A stretch of DNA of 64,000 nucleotides from Ruegeria sp. HKCCD7303 (GTDB lineage Bacteria > Pseudomonadota > Alphaproteobacteria > Rhodobacterales > Rhodobacteraceae), in the NCBI RefSeq assembly GCF_013111185.1, contig NZ_WVRE01000006.1:62001-126000 (forward strand), given 5' to 3'. The translations under genes and the position numbers were made by a program. How positions within the stretch are numbered: position 1 is the stretch's first letter; each line of letters opens with the position of its first letter. The notes below the pieces were generated by a model that saw nothing but the letters and a program-made list of their open reading frames with translations, searched no databases and was not told the origin of the DNA. Positions 1 to 10,648 of this stretch are shown piece by piece.

Positions 1-1374
1 ATCCCGATCCGGCTGGGCCATTTTGATCCCCATCGCGCCCGCGATTTCATAGCCCATGCAGCTGAAACCGTATTCCATGTGATAAGCCCCAGGGCCCGGT
101 GCTTTCCAAAGCTTGTGCAACTCGCCCGGCATTGTGCCTGCGGCACACATCGCAACGGTGTTTGCATCGGCCGCCCGCTGTACCGCGCCGATCACCTGCA
201 TATCCGTCGGCAGCGCGTTGCTGTCCTTTGGTGCATCGGTCAGCGCATCAACCTTGCCAAACCAATCGGACTTCAACGTCGCAGGCAGGTCCGGCGCACG
301 ATGGTTACCCAGCGCTTCGGCCAGTTCATTCAGACCAACGCGCGCGTCAGATTGCAGCGGCATCGCCCCGTGCTTTTCGGCGTCGTAGGCCGCGGTGTTC
401 AAACTGATCAGAGCCCGCTCGGGGTTGGCAAACAAGCCCCAAGACCCGGTGGTGAAATCCTGAAAACGGGTACCAACGCCCAGCACAAGGTCAGCCTCGG
501 CGCAGATGTTGTTGGCGGGTTCGCCACCGGTCACACCAATGGGTCCGACGTTCAGCGGATGATCCCATGCCAATGCGGATTTGCCCGCCTGTGTTTCGGC
601 CACCGGGATGTTGTGCGCCTCGGCAAAGCTTTGTAGCGCGGCGGTTGCGTCCGAATAATGCACGCCGCCTCCCGCGACGATCACAGGGCGTTTGGCCGCC
701 TTGATTGCCGCCACAGCCCGCGCCAGCTCACCCTCATCCGGGCGAATGCGACGCTGATACCAGACGCGCGGCTCGAAGAAGCTTTCGGGATAATCATATG
801 CCTCGGCCTGCACATCTTGGCAAAAGGCCAAGGTGGCCGGGCCGCAGTCGGCCGGGTCTGTCATGGTACGAAAGGCACGCGGCAGGGCCGTCAGTAGGTG
901 TTCCGGGCGCGTGACGCGGTCGAAATATCGGCTGACCGGTCGGAAACAATCATTCGCGCTGATGGTTCCATCCGAGAATACTTCGGGTTGCTGAAGCACT
1001 GGATCGGGCCCACGGGTTGCAAACACGTCGCCGGGCAGCAGCAAAACAGGCAGGCGGTTCACATGGGCCAGAGCGGCAGCGGTAACCATATTGGTCGCCC
1101 CCGGTCCGATCGACGAGGTCACAGCCATCGCCCGTTTGCGGCCCAGTTGCTTGGCATAGGCAATCGCGCAATGCGCCATGGTCTGTTCGTTATGGCCACG
1201 ATAGGTGGGCAGGCTGTCTTTCACACCATGCAGCGCCTCACCCAACCCGGCAACATTGCCATGGCCGAAAATGGCCCAGACACCTGCGATAAAGGGCTCT
1301 CCGGCCTCGTTCATCTGCGCCCCAAGATAGCGCACCAGAGCCTGCGCCGCGGTCAGTCGGACTGTCTTGCTCAT
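1..1374 (-). CDS. iolD: 3D-(3,5/4)-trihydroxycyclohexane-1,2-dione acylhydrolase (partial, 5' part)
   Basis: ThDP-dependent ring-opening hydrolase of myo-inositol catabolism. About 458 codons are visible of roughly 610-620 usual for the family; the 3' end lies beyond base 1. The N-terminal ThDP-binding half shows GVWAIFGHGNVAG near residue 31 and YRGHNEQTMAH, with the Glu expected to activate the cofactor. The last visible part carries HMEYGFSCMGYEIAGAMG, typical of the C-terminal ThDP domain. Two ATG codons lie in tandem (1377 and 1374); AAGGG sits three bases before the first and six before the second, so 1374 is preferred. It is the last visible gene of an inositol cluster read leftward from iolG. 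The neighbourhood supports IolD over related acetolactate synthases. Confidence 0.93.
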   Translation of the reverse strand, partial: MSKTVRLTAAQALVRYLGAQMNEAGEPFIAGVWAIFGHGNVAGLGEALHGVKDSLPTYRGHNEQTMAHCAIAYAKQLGRKRAMAVTSSIGPGATNMVTAAALAHVNRLPVLLLPGDVFATRGPDPVLQQPEVFSDGTISANDCFRPVSRYFDRVTRPEHLLTALPRAFRTMTDPADCGPATLAFCQDVQAEAYDYPESFFEPRVWYQRRIRPDEGELARAVAAIKAAKRPVIVAGGGVHYSDATAALQSFAEAHNIPVAETQAGKSALAWDHPLNVGPIGVTGGEPANNICAEADLVLGVGTRFQDFTTGSWGLFANPERALISLNTAAYDAEKHGAMPLQSDARVGLNELAEALGNHRAPDLPATLKSDWFGKVDALTDAPKDSNALPTDMQVIGAVQRAADANTVAMCAAGTMPGELHKLWKAPGPGAYHMEYGFSCMGYEIAGAMGIKMAQPDRD

Positions 1375-1492
1375 CATGATCCCTTTCAACTTGAAACCGC
1401 TGCCAGCGGCCCACAGGTTGCTTTTTTACGAAGATGTCAGGCCAATGCCTCAAGCCTGAATTGAGTGTGAGCTCAGGTGTCACCGCCCGGTC

Positions 1493-1514
1493 GGATGCCC
1501 CCCGAGGGGCATCC
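1493..1514. other. Intercistronic hairpin between transporter ATPase gene and iolD
   Basis: A perfect 9-bp inverted repeat (GGATGCCCC / GGGGCATCC) with a 4-base loop lies in the 153-bp gap between the ABC ATPase stop and the iolD start. No T run follows on the minus strand, so it is a poor terminator. A role in mRNA 3'-end protection or partial termination between cistrons is inference. Confidence 0.6.
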
Positions 1515-1527
1515 AGGTTTTCAAAGT

Positions 1528-2349
1528 TTAGACTGTACCGCCCAAAGACCCTTCCAGCTCGGCCATTTCCTGACCACCGGCCATCAGGTCCTGCAACTGT
1601 TCGGGGGTAATCTCACCACGGGTCGCCGTGCCCAGCGTTTTGCCGCGATTCAGCACGGTAAACCGGTCACCCACCGCCAAAGCGTGGCGCACGTTATGGC
1701 TGATGAAGACCACACCAACCCCCTGGCTGCGCACCTTGTCGATGGTTGCCAGAACATTCGAGGTTTGACGCACCCCAAGGGCCGAGGTCGGTTCGTCCAA
1801 GATCAGAATCTTGGCACCGAAATACACGGCGCGGGCAATGGCGACGGTCTGCCGCTCACCGCCAGACAAAGTGCCCACGGCCTGATCCGGCCCACGCAGG
1901 TTGATACCCATTTTGCGCATCTCTTCCATGCAAACATCATTCGCCTGTTCGACATCGAACCGCTTCATCAGGCCTTTGCCCTTGGTCGGTTCGCGACCCA
2001 TGAAGAAGTTGCGCGTGACACTCATTAGCGGGATCATGGCCAGATCCTGGAACACGGTCGCAATGCCCGCCTCCATCGCATCCCGAGGCGTGTCGAAATG
2101 CAGCGGCTTGCCTTCAAAGAAGATCTCGCCCTTGGTGGGTTTGTGCACGCCCGACATGGTCTTGATGAAGGTTGATTTACCTGCACCGTTGTCGCCCAGC
2201 AGGCAATGACATTCTCCCGGTTTGACGTCAAAGCTGACGCCCGCCAAAGCGATGATGTTGCCAAAGTGCTTTTCGATGTTCTTCATTTCGACGATGGGCG
2301 CCACATCCGCTGCCGCATCGCCGTGGTGGAACTTGGTATCTTCGGTCAT
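1528..2349 (-). CDS. Sugar/inositol ABC transporter ATP-binding protein
   Basis: Single-domain ATPase (273 aa) that would energise the adjacent importer. It shows Walker [10 protein letters not shown] at residues 52-60, the signature LSGGERQ at 161-167, Walker B ILILDEP at 181-187 and the switch histidine near 218. Most bacterial monosaccharide ATPases of the RbsA class are about 500 aa with two ATPase halves; this one is a half-size protein like Sinorhizobium FrcA. It starts one base after the permease stop, so the two are probably translationally coupled. Context between iolG and iolD points to inositol (IatA-like) rather than fructose or ribose, but the substrate is inferred. Confidence 0.9.
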   Translation of the reverse strand: MTEDTKFHHGDAAADVAPIVEMKNIEKHFGNIIALAGVSFDVKPGECHCLLGDNGAGKSTFIKTMSGVHKPTKGEIFFEGKPLHFDTPRDAMEAGIATVFQDLAMIPLMSVTRNFFMGREPTKGKGLMKRFDVEQANDVCMEEMRKMGINLRGPDQAVGTLSGGERQTVAIARAVYFGAKILILDEPTSALGVRQTSNVLATIDKVRSQGVGVVFISHNVRHALAVGDRFTVLNRGKTLGTATRGEITPEQLQDLMAGGQEMAELEGSLGGTV

Positions 2350-2350
2350 A

Positions 2351-3457
2351 TCAGCGCTCCCCGGTTACGCGCTTTCGGATCGCGTTGTTGAACAGAACCG
2401 CAATCAACAGCATCGCGCCAAGGAAAACCTGGAACCAGTCCTGATCGAAGTCTGTATAGGTCAGACCGATGACAACCATACCGAAGATGATCGCACCAAA
2501 AAACGCGCCAATGGCCGAACCATAACCGCCTGTCAGCAGACAGCCACCAATCACGGCGGCGATGATCGCCTCAAATTCCTTCTGGAAGCCACGACGTGCG
2601 TCGGTCGAGCCTGCGTCGATCACGGTAATGATGGCGACCAGTGCGGCACAGCAGGCGGTCAGCATAAACAGCGAAACTTTGACCCGGTTCACCGGCACAC
2701 CAGAGTTTGACGCCGCCGTGCTGTCGCCGCCCGACGCGAAAATCCAGTTCCCTGCCGGGGTTCGCAGCAGCACGTAAGTTGCTGCAAGCGCCAGAACAAT
2801 GAACCACAGGATTTCAACCGGGATGCCAGGCACCTTGGGCGCACCACTTTTGAAGGTATCGATCATGCCTTTCTCGGCCAGCCAGGTAAACAGGCCGCCG
2901 AAAGCCTCGCCTGAAAAGAACGGAGCCAGCCAGTCGTTCTCAACCACGTCACGAACGCCACGCAACTGCGTCGATCCTCCGGTGGCGGCCTTCAGGCCAA
3001 CCAACGACAGACCGCGCAGAATGAATAGGAAAGCCAGGGTCACGATGAAGGATGGCAGACCTGACCGGATCACGATGTTTCCGTTTATTGCCCCGACAAA
3101 AGCTGCAAAGATAAAAGTCATTGGGATCGCAACGATCAGTGGCAACTGCCAAGTGACCACACAGACGCCAAAGAACAGGCCCGCAAACGCCACCATCGAG
3201 CCGATGGACAGGTCAAACTCCCCTCCGATCATCAGAAGCGCGGCACCGATGGCCAGAATTCCCAACTGCGCCGCAGGTGTCATGAAGTTCATGATCCCGG
3301 CCAGGGTAAACATCGAGTCGTCTGCTGTGATGGCAAAAAAGATAACCACCAGGACAACACCGGCCATCGCACCGAGTTCGGGCCGTTTCATGAGTTTGGT
3401 CATGAAAGGTTCTTTTTTGACCCTTTCGTCCCCGGCGACTTGAGCTGAGTCACTCAT
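2351..3457 (-). CDS. Sugar/inositol ABC transporter permease
   Basis: Inner-membrane permease (368 aa) of the RbsC/FrcC family, predicted to form the translocation pore as a dimer. A short basic cytoplasmic N-terminus is followed by many hydrophobic segments. The conserved [10 protein letters not shown] stretch (about residue 98) and the [15 protein letters not shown] loop (about residue 304) are family hallmarks; the second is the ATPase-coupling region. An insert around residues 155-210 enlarges one loop. A GGAGGAAA ribosome binding site precedes the start. It lies downstream of the binding-protein gene, with a hairpin in the gap. Confidence 0.92.
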   Translation of the reverse strand: MSDSAQVAGDERVKKEPFMTKLMKRPELGAMAGVVLVVIFFAITADDSMFTLAGIMNFMTPAAQLGILAIGAALLMIGGEFDLSIGSMVAFAGLFFGVCVVTWQLPLIVAIPMTFIFAAFVGAINGNIVIRSGLPSFIVTLAFLFILRGLSLVGLKAATGGSTQLRGVRDVVENDWLAPFFSGEAFGGLFTWLAEKGMIDTFKSGAPKVPGIPVEILWFIVLALAATYVLLRTPAGNWIFASGGDSTAASNSGVPVNRVKVSLFMLTACCAALVAIITVIDAGSTDARRGFQKEFEAIIAAVIGGCLLTGGYGSAIGAFFGAIIFGMVVIGLTYTDFDQDWFQVFLGAMLLIAVLFNNAIRKRVTGER

Positions 3458-3481
3458 CGTTTCCTCCCATTTGGGTGGGAA

Positions 3482-3497
3482 CGGCGCTGCTGCGCCG
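3482..3497. other. Hairpin between binding-protein and permease genes
   Basis: A 6-bp GC-only stem (CGGCGC/GCGCCG) with a TGCT loop lies in the 68-bp gap downstream of the binding-protein gene. Hairpins at this place in importer operons commonly protect the upstream mRNA end, so that the periplasmic protein is made in excess over the permease; that role is inferred here. Confidence 0.5.
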
Positions 3498-3525
3498 CCC
3501 CGATTTGTTCAGGTTCCGGAATGGG

Positions 3526-4446
3526 TCAGCGAATGCCCTGCGAAGACAGTTCGATCACCTGAGCGGCCTTCTCCTGAGTCACCAGGTTGGGACCCGAAGG
3601 AACGTTGCCGCCGGGCATCAGGCCATATTTCGCGTGCAGGCCCATAAAGTTCACCGACAGGTACCCCTGCAGATACTGCTGCTGATCGATGGCAAATGCT
3701 GCATCGCCGTCCGCGATCGACTGCAGGAAGTTGGCCGACAGGTCGAAGGACGCAACATTTACATCCCGGCCCGAGCCTTTGACGGCTGCAACGGTCGGCT
3801 CACCGGCCGAGCTTGCACCCAATGCCATCACAGTGTCGACCGCTTCGTTTGCAGCCAGAGCAGCGGCAACTTTCGACTCGATTTCCGACGGGTCATTCGA
3901 GGTCGGAAGAACTTCGACATCACCACCGAAACCTTCCGCAAAACCTGCACACCGCAGGTCCAGCGCAACGTTGCCCACTTCGTGGTTCACACAGATCGCC
4001 GTTTTGCCACCCATAGCTGCCAGTTCTTCACCAGCGGCCTTGCCGGCGTCAAATTCGTCCTGACCCACATGCAGCAGCGCACCTAGGTCTTTCGAGACAT
4101 CCGAACCCGAGTTGATCGAGATCACCGGGATACCGGCGGCAACCGCGCGTTCAATTGAGGGGCCAAGCGCATCCGCATCCGGGATCGAGACGATCAGGCC
4201 GTCAGGCTCCTGGTTCACCGCTGCATCTATCAATTGCGACATGGCCACCATGTCAAAGGTTTCCGGCGCGCGATATTCCACATTCACGCCGACGTCCTTA
4301 CCGGCCTGCTCGACCCCGTTTTTCACAACGTTCCAAAACGCATCGTTGGCCTGGCCGTGTGACACAACCACGATTTCCTGCGCAAACGCAGGAGTGGCCA
4401 GGGCCAGAGCCCCGGCAGCAAGCGCGCCTTTCACAAATTTCTTCAT
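3526..4446 (-). CDS. Periplasmic sugar/inositol-binding protein of ABC transporter
   Basis: Type I periplasmic binding protein (306 aa, Peripla_BP_4 family). A Sec signal peptide with cleavage after ATPAFA (about residue 22) precedes the mature lobe start EIVVVSHGQANDAFW. Later elements such as DGLIVSIPDAD and the repeated hydrophobic beta strands fit the ribose/inositol-binding fold. A strong GGAGG lies nine bases before the ATG. It is the first transporter gene after iolG and supplies the substrate-recognition part. Inositol (IbpA-like) is the likeliest ligand because of the flanking iolG and iolD; sequence alone cannot exclude another polyol or sugar. Confidence 0.9.
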   Translation of the reverse strand: MKKFVKGALAAGALALATPAFAQEIVVVSHGQANDAFWNVVKNGVEQAGKDVGVNVEYRAPETFDMVAMSQLIDAAVNQEPDGLIVSIPDADALGPSIERAVAAGIPVISINSGSDVSKDLGALLHVGQDEFDAGKAAGEELAAMGGKTAICVNHEVGNVALDLRCAGFAEGFGGDVEVLPTSNDPSEIESKVAAALAANEAVDTVMALGASSAGEPTVAAVKGSGRDVNVASFDLSANFLQSIADGDAAFAIDQQQYLQGYLSVNFMGLHAKYGLMPGGNVPSGPNLVTQEKAAQVIELSSQGIR

Positions 4447-4482
4447 TTCAGGTTCCTCCCATGATTTCAGTCTGATCTTCCG

Positions 4483-4500
4483 TCGGGGAACCAGCCCCGA
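4483..4500. other. Hairpin in the iolG-transporter gap
   Basis: A 6-bp stem TCGGGG/CCCCGA with a 6-base loop lies between the iolG stop and the binding-protein start. It lacks a T tract. With the hairpins at 3482 and 1493, three of the four gaps in this operon carry one. Confidence 0.45.
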
Positions 4501-4570
4501 TCATCCGGCTGTGCCGAATCTGATTGGCTGCGGCGCAAAACCGAGCTGACGTAAGTTTGAAGAATTTCGA

Positions 4571-5584
4571 TCATTTTGCAACCGGTTTCAAAACTTCTTC
4601 CATCCGAACCGGTTTCCCGGAGTGCATTGACAGGGTGGCGGCCTCGGCCATGGCAAGCGCGGCAACGCCATCCTTCAACGAAACCGGCACGTCCGACCCA
4701 TTCGCAACAGCTTTGACAAAAGCAGCCCATTCTACCCGGTAAGCGGGCATATAGCGTTCCAGAAAGAAATAGGTTGGCTTCGCCCCAACAACGCCCTCGG
4801 CCGTTGATTTGACCACGGTATTTTCAAGCGCATTATGTACCTGCAACAAGCCCTTGGAACCCAGTAACTCGACCCGTTGATCATACCCATAGGCCGCGCG
4901 GCGCGAGTTTTTAATGACAGCAATACGACCATCTGCGTAAGTCATTGTCACCACAGCGGTATCCACATCGCCGGCTGCACCAATCTCGGCGTCGACAAGC
5001 GACGATCCGACGGCCGAGATGGTATGCGGCACATCCCCCATCAAAAAATTCGCCATGTCGAAATCATGAATCATCATGTCCCGAAACAGCCCGCCTGAAA
5101 CTTTTACATAACTGACCGGCGGAGGCGCAGGATCAAATGATGTAATCGACAGCAGCTCGGCTGTGCCGACTTCGCCCGCCTCCAAACTTTCTTTCAGCGC
5201 CGAAAAATGCGGGTCAAATCGCCGGTTAAACCCAATCATCACAGGCTTACCCCGCCCGGACACTGTTTTTAAACATTGCACGGCACGGTCCAGGCTCAGG
5301 TCAACTGGCTTTTCACACAGAACCGCCTTGCCAGCAGCGGTCGCCGTCTCAATCAGGTCGGAATGCGTATCCGTCGGGGTTGCGATCAAAACCGCATCAA
5401 TTTGGGGGTCTGCTATGATCTCATCCGATCCGCGCGCTTGCGCCCCATATTCGTTAGCAAGGCTTTCTGCCGCTTCCGGTACAGCGTCTGAGACTGCACA
5501 GAGTTTGCTGTTTGAATGGGCCGAAATGGCTTGCGCATGTACACGTCCGATGCGCCCAGCGCCCAGCAAACCTACCTTCAACAT
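4571..5584 (-). CDS. iolG: Inositol 2-dehydrogenase (Gfo/Idh/MocA family)
   Basis: NAD-dependent oxidation of myo-inositol to 2-keto-myo-inositol (scyllo-inosose), the first step of inositol breakdown. The 337-aa product opens with the Rossmann motif GLLGAGRIG (residues 5-13), has the family EKP motif at 91-93 and the catalytic DMMIHDFD region at 169-176. A longer frame to 5644 exists, but the start at 5584 places the Rossmann fold at the N-terminus and has GGGAGAG about six bases upstream. It is the first gene of the minus-strand inositol cluster. A perfect palindrome 45-60 bp upstream suggests LacI-family control, and a near copy overlaps its own last codons. Confidence 0.93.
   Translation of the reverse strand: MLKVGLLGAGRIGRVHAQAISAHSNSKLCAVSDAVPEAAESLANEYGAQARGSDEIIADPQIDAVLIATPTDTHSDLIETATAAGKAVLCEKPVDLSLDRAVQCLKTVSGRGKPVMIGFNRRFDPHFSALKESLEAGEVGTAELLSITSFDPAPPPVSYVKVSGGLFRDMMIHDFDMANFLMGDVPHTISAVGSSLVDAEIGAAGDVDTAVVTMTYADGRIAVIKNSRRAAYGYDQRVELLGSKGLLQVHNALENTVVKSTAEGVVGAKPTYFFLERYMPAYRVEWAAFVKAVANGSDVPVSLKDGVAALAMAEAATLSMHSGKPVRMEEVLKPVAK
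4576..4591. promoter_or_regulatory. Second LacI-type operator-like site inside the iolG 3' end
   Basis: TTGCAACCGGTTTCAA matches the perfect palindrome upstream of iolG at 15 of 16 positions. It overlaps the last codons and the stop of iolG and lies about 130 bp before the binding-protein start. It could be an auxiliary operator for looping or control of an internal promoter, or coincidence from the coding sequence. Confidence 0.45.
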
Positions 5585-5628
5585 GCAACTCTCCCGAATC
5601 TTGGTATTGGGCGTAACAATGATTCTCT

Positions 5629-5644
5629 TTGCAACCGGTTGCAA
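5629..5644. promoter_or_regulatory. LacI-family operator upstream of iolG
   Basis: TTGCAACCGGTTGCAA is a perfect 16-bp palindrome with the central CG typical of LacI/GalR-family operators. It lies 45-60 bp upstream of the iolG start, where a repressor would block the operon promoter. No regulator gene is present in the window, so the cognate protein is unknown. Confidence 0.75.
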
Positions 5645-6026
5645 TATTTTTTTTCAACAGACTTGAGATTTCGCGACAGAACTCTCGAAACGATTGCCCT
5701 AAAGGGGCCTGGGGAAGTCTTCATGCAATGCCGTGTACGCCGAAATCCGCGTATTTTCACATCTACGGGAATCCCCCAATTTCCGAACGCGGTGAATCAG
5801 GGTACGTTTCAGTTAAGGAACACACACTACCACTCTGTGACCCCTTAAAAGGGGCTGGCATGACCCCCTCGTCCAGCCCCTTTATTCTTCCTAAACTATT
5901 GATGGCTTGGCTAACTCTGATTTGGCAAGAACACAGGCCAGCAAACGTCAGAGCCGCCTTGCTATAGGGCTTTTTCACGGCTGCAAGCGCAGATGCAGCC
6001 GTACTTCAGTGCGCAACTTGTGAAAA
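5645..6026. other. Intergenic region between iolG operator and tRNA-Arg
   Basis: No convincing gene is seen in these 382 bases. They hold the upstream flank of the iol promoter, one strong inverted repeat (5848-5883) and a second hairpin with 9-bp arms ACGGCTGCA/TGCAGCCGT at 5977-5985 and 5994-6002, just beyond the tRNA 3' end. The second hairpin is not followed by a T tract on either strand. Confidence 0.6.
5848..5883 (-). terminator. Rho-independent terminator candidate downstream of tRNA-Arg
   Basis: Perfect 11-bp arms AAAGGGGCTGG (5848-5858) and CCAGCCCCTTT (5873-5883) with a 14-base loop. Read on the minus strand the stem ends in TTTT, which suits termination of the tRNA transcript. On the plus strand TTTATTCTT follows, so it may act both ways. 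Confidence 0.6.
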
Positions 6027-6103
6027 TGGCGATCCCTGAAGGACTCGAACCCTCAACCTGCTGATTAGAAGTCAGCTGCTCTATCCAGTTGAGCTAAGGG
6101 ACC
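6027..6103 (-). tRNA. tRNA-Arg (anticodon UCU)
   Basis: The minus strand folds into a complete cloverleaf. The acceptor stem GGTCCCT pairs with AGGGATC (one G-U), the D stem is GCTC/GAGC, the anticodon stem is GCTGA/TCAGC with loop CTTCTAA, and the T stem is GAGGG/CCTTC (one G-U) with loop TTCGAGT... reading into the arm. The anticodon TCT reads AGA (and AGG by wobble) arginine codons. A G discriminator and an encoded CCA follow, giving 77 bases. Confidence 0.95.
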
Positions 6104-6124
6104 GCTACGCCCTTCTTGCTGGTT

Positions 6125-6601
6125 TTACCCGCAGGGTTCAAGAGGCAAGCGCATGAATGCGCTGTTGGGATCGGCCTCGTACCCAAAGATCGACTCGCAA
6201 TAGGAATAACCCAAAGCCTCGTAGAGCTTACGTGCCGCATCATATTCCGCCAGATGTGCGGCACCGGTTTCCAGAACAAGGGCTTCAATCCCCTCGGCGC
6301 GCGCAATGTCAGCCATGTGCTGCATCATCAGTCGCGCCAACCCACGACCCCGCGCCTGTGCCAGAATGTGCACGGACTTCACCTCGGCGGTTCCGTCCGG
6401 CAGCATCTTCAGCGCGCCACACCCCAAGGGCTGCTGACCCTCGTAAATCGCCCAAAACCGAATCCCGGGCCCCGCCAGCGACTCAGCATCCATTGTATGG
6501 TTGCTTTCGGCAGGGCCTGCCGTTTCGCTATGGGAGAAATGCGCATCTACCACGGCGCGAAGCGCGTCCGAGGTCGGGTCGGCCTTACGAATGTCGATCA
6601 T
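6125..6601 (-). CDS. GNAT family N-acetyltransferase
   Basis: Predicted cytosolic acetyl-CoA-dependent acyltransferase (158 aa). The acetyl-CoA binding motif A is seen as VKSVHILAQARGRGLARL (about residues 73-90), with ARGRGLA as the pyrophosphate loop. The terminal LYEALGYSYCESIFGY stretch matches the usual C-terminal GNAT strand. Its ATG follows the stop of the upstream NDUFS4-like gene with no gap, so the two are probably coupled. The acceptor substrate cannot be inferred; it resembles generic YhbS/PhnO-like acetyltransferases. Confidence 0.88.
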   Translation of the reverse strand: MIDIRKADPTSDALRAVVDAHFSHSETAGPAESNHTMDAESLAGPGIRFWAIYEGQQPLGCGALKMLPDGTAEVKSVHILAQARGRGLARLMMQHMADIARAEGIEALVLETGAAHLAEYDAARKLYEALGYSYCESIFGYEADPNSAFMRLPLEPCG

Positions 6602-6913
6602 TTAGTGAGTCCAGGGACCGCGCCTGTCGGTAGCAAAGTTCTCGCCATAGCCACGGGCACGCAGATTTGGCTTACGTTTGTGCGGCTCGCTGACCTGAAC
6701 TTCGATGCCGTTGTCCTTGGCGTAATCCAAAGCTTCTTCCTTGGTGTCGAATTTCAAGCGCACCTGAGTCTGCGTATCGTTGGACGACGTCCAGCCCATC
6801 AGCGGATCAACTTCACGGGCCGAGGCCGGGGCGTATTCCAGAACCCATTTGCGGGTCTTGGCCATCCCCGAAGTCATCGCGTTTCGCGAAGGCTGGTAAA
6901 TCCGTGCGCGCAT
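6602..6913 (-). CDS. NADH:ubiquinone oxidoreductase accessory subunit, NDUFS4 (18 kDa)-like
   Basis: Small soluble protein (103 aa) of the ETC complex I subunit family, the bacterial counterpart of mitochondrial NDUFS4, found in Alphaproteobacteria as a peripheral-arm subunit. The N-terminus [21 protein letters not shown] (broken here only by residue count) and the internal [17 protein letters not shown] are diagnostic, as is the [17 protein letters not shown] segment. The gene stands apart from a nuo operon and is followed directly by the GNAT gene. Assignment to the family is firm; its role in assembly or stability is known from relatives, not from this sequence. Confidence 0.9.
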   Translation of the reverse strand: MRARIYQPSRNAMTSGMAKTRKWVLEYAPASAREVDPLMGWTSSNDTQTQVRLKFDTKEEALDYAKDNGIEVQVSEPHKRKPNLRARGYGENFATDRRGPWTH

Positions 6914-7182
6914 GTCGCCTCTCCGTACTCACTTGGCTGAGCTGTTTATGCGTCAGAGCGTGCCCGGGGGCAAGATTGCAATTGTCGCGGCTTTTACCCC
7001 CACACTGATGTCAGAAATTGTCATTAGTCTAAGATAAACCAGAGATACATCAAACGGCGAGGCATCTCGATGAATCATCAGTCGCAAGACATCAGGCCGC
7101 GTAGAGCACAATGATTCTGGATCAGCCCTTGCAGACGGACAAAATAAGAACAAATGTAGGGGCCTGATTGCGGAGCCTGCCG

Positions 7183-9369
<2,187 letters not shown>

Positions 9370-9444
9370 TAGCCACACAGTTCACCCTGCAGAATGCCTG
9401 GTTGTCGTGATCTTTACACTCCTCAAACTGTTAAATTGTTTCTT

Positions 9445-10113
9445 CTATTGCTCCATGACACCAGATACATTTCTAAGAAATGTCTCAAACCCTTTTTCTA
9501 ACTCTCTCGTTAATCGAAGCTGATCAGTACTTGCTGAATTACTTTGAAGGTTAGCGAGGGCACCTTGAATTGCTTTCACTTTCTCCAACTCTATTGTGAC
9601 GATAGAGATTTTCTCCTGTAATTCTTGGAGAGACTTTTGCGACTCTAGCCTATGTCTTTCCAAAGCAATACTGTGCTCCTCCTGAGCGATCTCAAGCTGA
9701 TCTTCAAATCTTTGTTCCAGATTCGCCAAAGCCGTCTCTGCAGTAGATATTGACGGCTCCATATCAATCACAACCACAAAGTCGTCTTCAACAGTGTATA
9801 TTGCTTCCGAAGAAAGACTCTGACCGTCGACCAACAGGTCTGGGGGAGCGCTGTGCTCAACTTCGTTAAGATTTCCCGGCAAGACATTCACACGCATATT
9901 GTGTTTGCCGTCCTTCTCAAAAAACTGCGCCGCCAAAATAGCAAAGAAACACAAGGCGCCCACACCCATAAAGATTTTCAATAGCCCCGCTCTAGTTTCT
10001 GAGAGTTCCGACAGAGTCAGCGCTATGATAACCAAAACGAGCATCAGAGCTGCTAGTCCAATTGGCCCGTAAGTAAGAAATCTCTCTAATGCCGAAATCT
10101 GATCAACTGGCAC
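9445..10113 (-). CDS. Membrane-anchored coiled-coil protein of unknown function
   Basis: Unrecognised 222-aa protein. From the GTG start it shows a short N-terminus, two hydrophobic segments (about residues 15-34 and 43-63), a stretch of about 60 residues with acidic beta-strand character (EDDFVVVIDME), then a long heptad-rich helix (about 124-183) rich in Glu, Gln and Leu. The GTG at 10113 is preceded by AAAGGAG with six-base spacing, far better than the upstream ATG at 10179. Base composition is visibly more A+T-rich than the adjoining uvrB, and the flanking gaps are also AT-rich, which suggests acquired DNA. An envelope-stress or phage-defence role is possible but unsupported. Confidence 0.75.
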   Translation of the reverse strand: MPVDQISALERFLTYGPIGLAALMLVLVIIALTLSELSETRAGLLKIFMGVGALCFFAILAAQFFEKDGKHNMRVNVLPGNLNEVEHSAPPDLLVDGQSLSSEAIYTVEDDFVVVIDMEPSISTAETALANLEQRFEDQLEIAQEEHSIALERHRLESQKSLQELQEKISIVTIELEKVKAIQGALANLQSNSASTDQLRLTRELEKGFETFLRNVSGVMEQ

Positions 10114-10310
10114 GATAATCTCCTTTAAAAAAAGAAAAAGTTTATCACAGACTGAATTTATTTCCAAATTGTGGAGCAAGCTTAAATTTAGGACTCAATA
10201 AATTCCACCAATTACGTATATGGGAGCACCAAGGGTAGGGTAGGTTTCCAAACCATTGCTCCGAAGCGACCCAAACGCATGATGTGTTAAAACCCCATTC
10301 TGCACTACAC

Positions 10311-10338
10311 AAAAAAATGGGCGGGTAACTCCCCGCCC
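10311..10338 (-). terminator. Rho-independent terminator
   Basis: On the minus strand GGGCGGG, a 6-base loop and CCCGCCC are followed by ATTTTTTT. It lies seven bases past the stop of the ABM-like gene at 10345 and should end its transcript before the low-GC gene. Confidence 0.88.
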
Positions 10339-10344
10339 TAACCT

Positions 10345-10635
10345 TTACCCCTTATCCCAATGGGCAATCACATCGTATCCGACCGGTGAGGGCGGGCCTT
10401 CCATGAATTCGGCGAAATGGCCCCACAGCTCGGCCACTTTGGGCGCGTTTGCGTTCGAGGTCGCTTCGCTTTCCACCACCGAGATCACATACCCTGATCC
10501 GTCCTCGTTCATCACGTTGGTAAAGCAATGCATGCCGGGCATGCCCATGATCTCGGATTTCAATTCGTTCATTTTTGCCGTGGCGGCCTCGCGCGTGCCG
10601 GGCTTCATTTTGAATTGGGTAATACGTGCAAACAT
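10345..10635 (-). CDS. ABM-like dimeric alpha-beta barrel protein
   Basis: Small cytosolic protein (96 aa) with the ferredoxin-like pattern of the antibiotic biosynthesis monooxygenase (ABM) superfamily: an N-terminal strand FARITQFKMKPG, a helix EAATAKMNELKSEI, a central strand MHCFTNVMNEDGSGYVISVVES, and a second helix before a final strand. Members include heme-degrading and quinone-forming enzymes as well as proteins without known activity; catalytic residues are not diagnosable here. GGGAGG lies about eight bases before the ATG. A near-perfect palindrome sits just upstream, and a strong terminator follows, so it is a single-gene unit under its own regulator. Confidence 0.75.
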   Translation of the reverse strand: MFARITQFKMKPGTREAATAKMNELKSEIMGMPGMHCFTNVMNEDGSGYVISVVESEATSNANAPKVAELWGHFAEFMEGPPSPVGYDVIAHWDKG

Positions 10636-10648
10636 TGCTTTCCTCCCT

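Noticed and set aside
6027..6103. tRNA-Arg gene as an integration site of a mobile element
   Set aside because: No integrase and no direct repeat of the tRNA 3' end were seen in the window.
7146..7166. A possible LexA/SOS box upstream of uvrB
   Set aside because: Only one GAAC half is visible; the second half at the required seven-base spacing reads GGGG, so SOS control cannot be supported.
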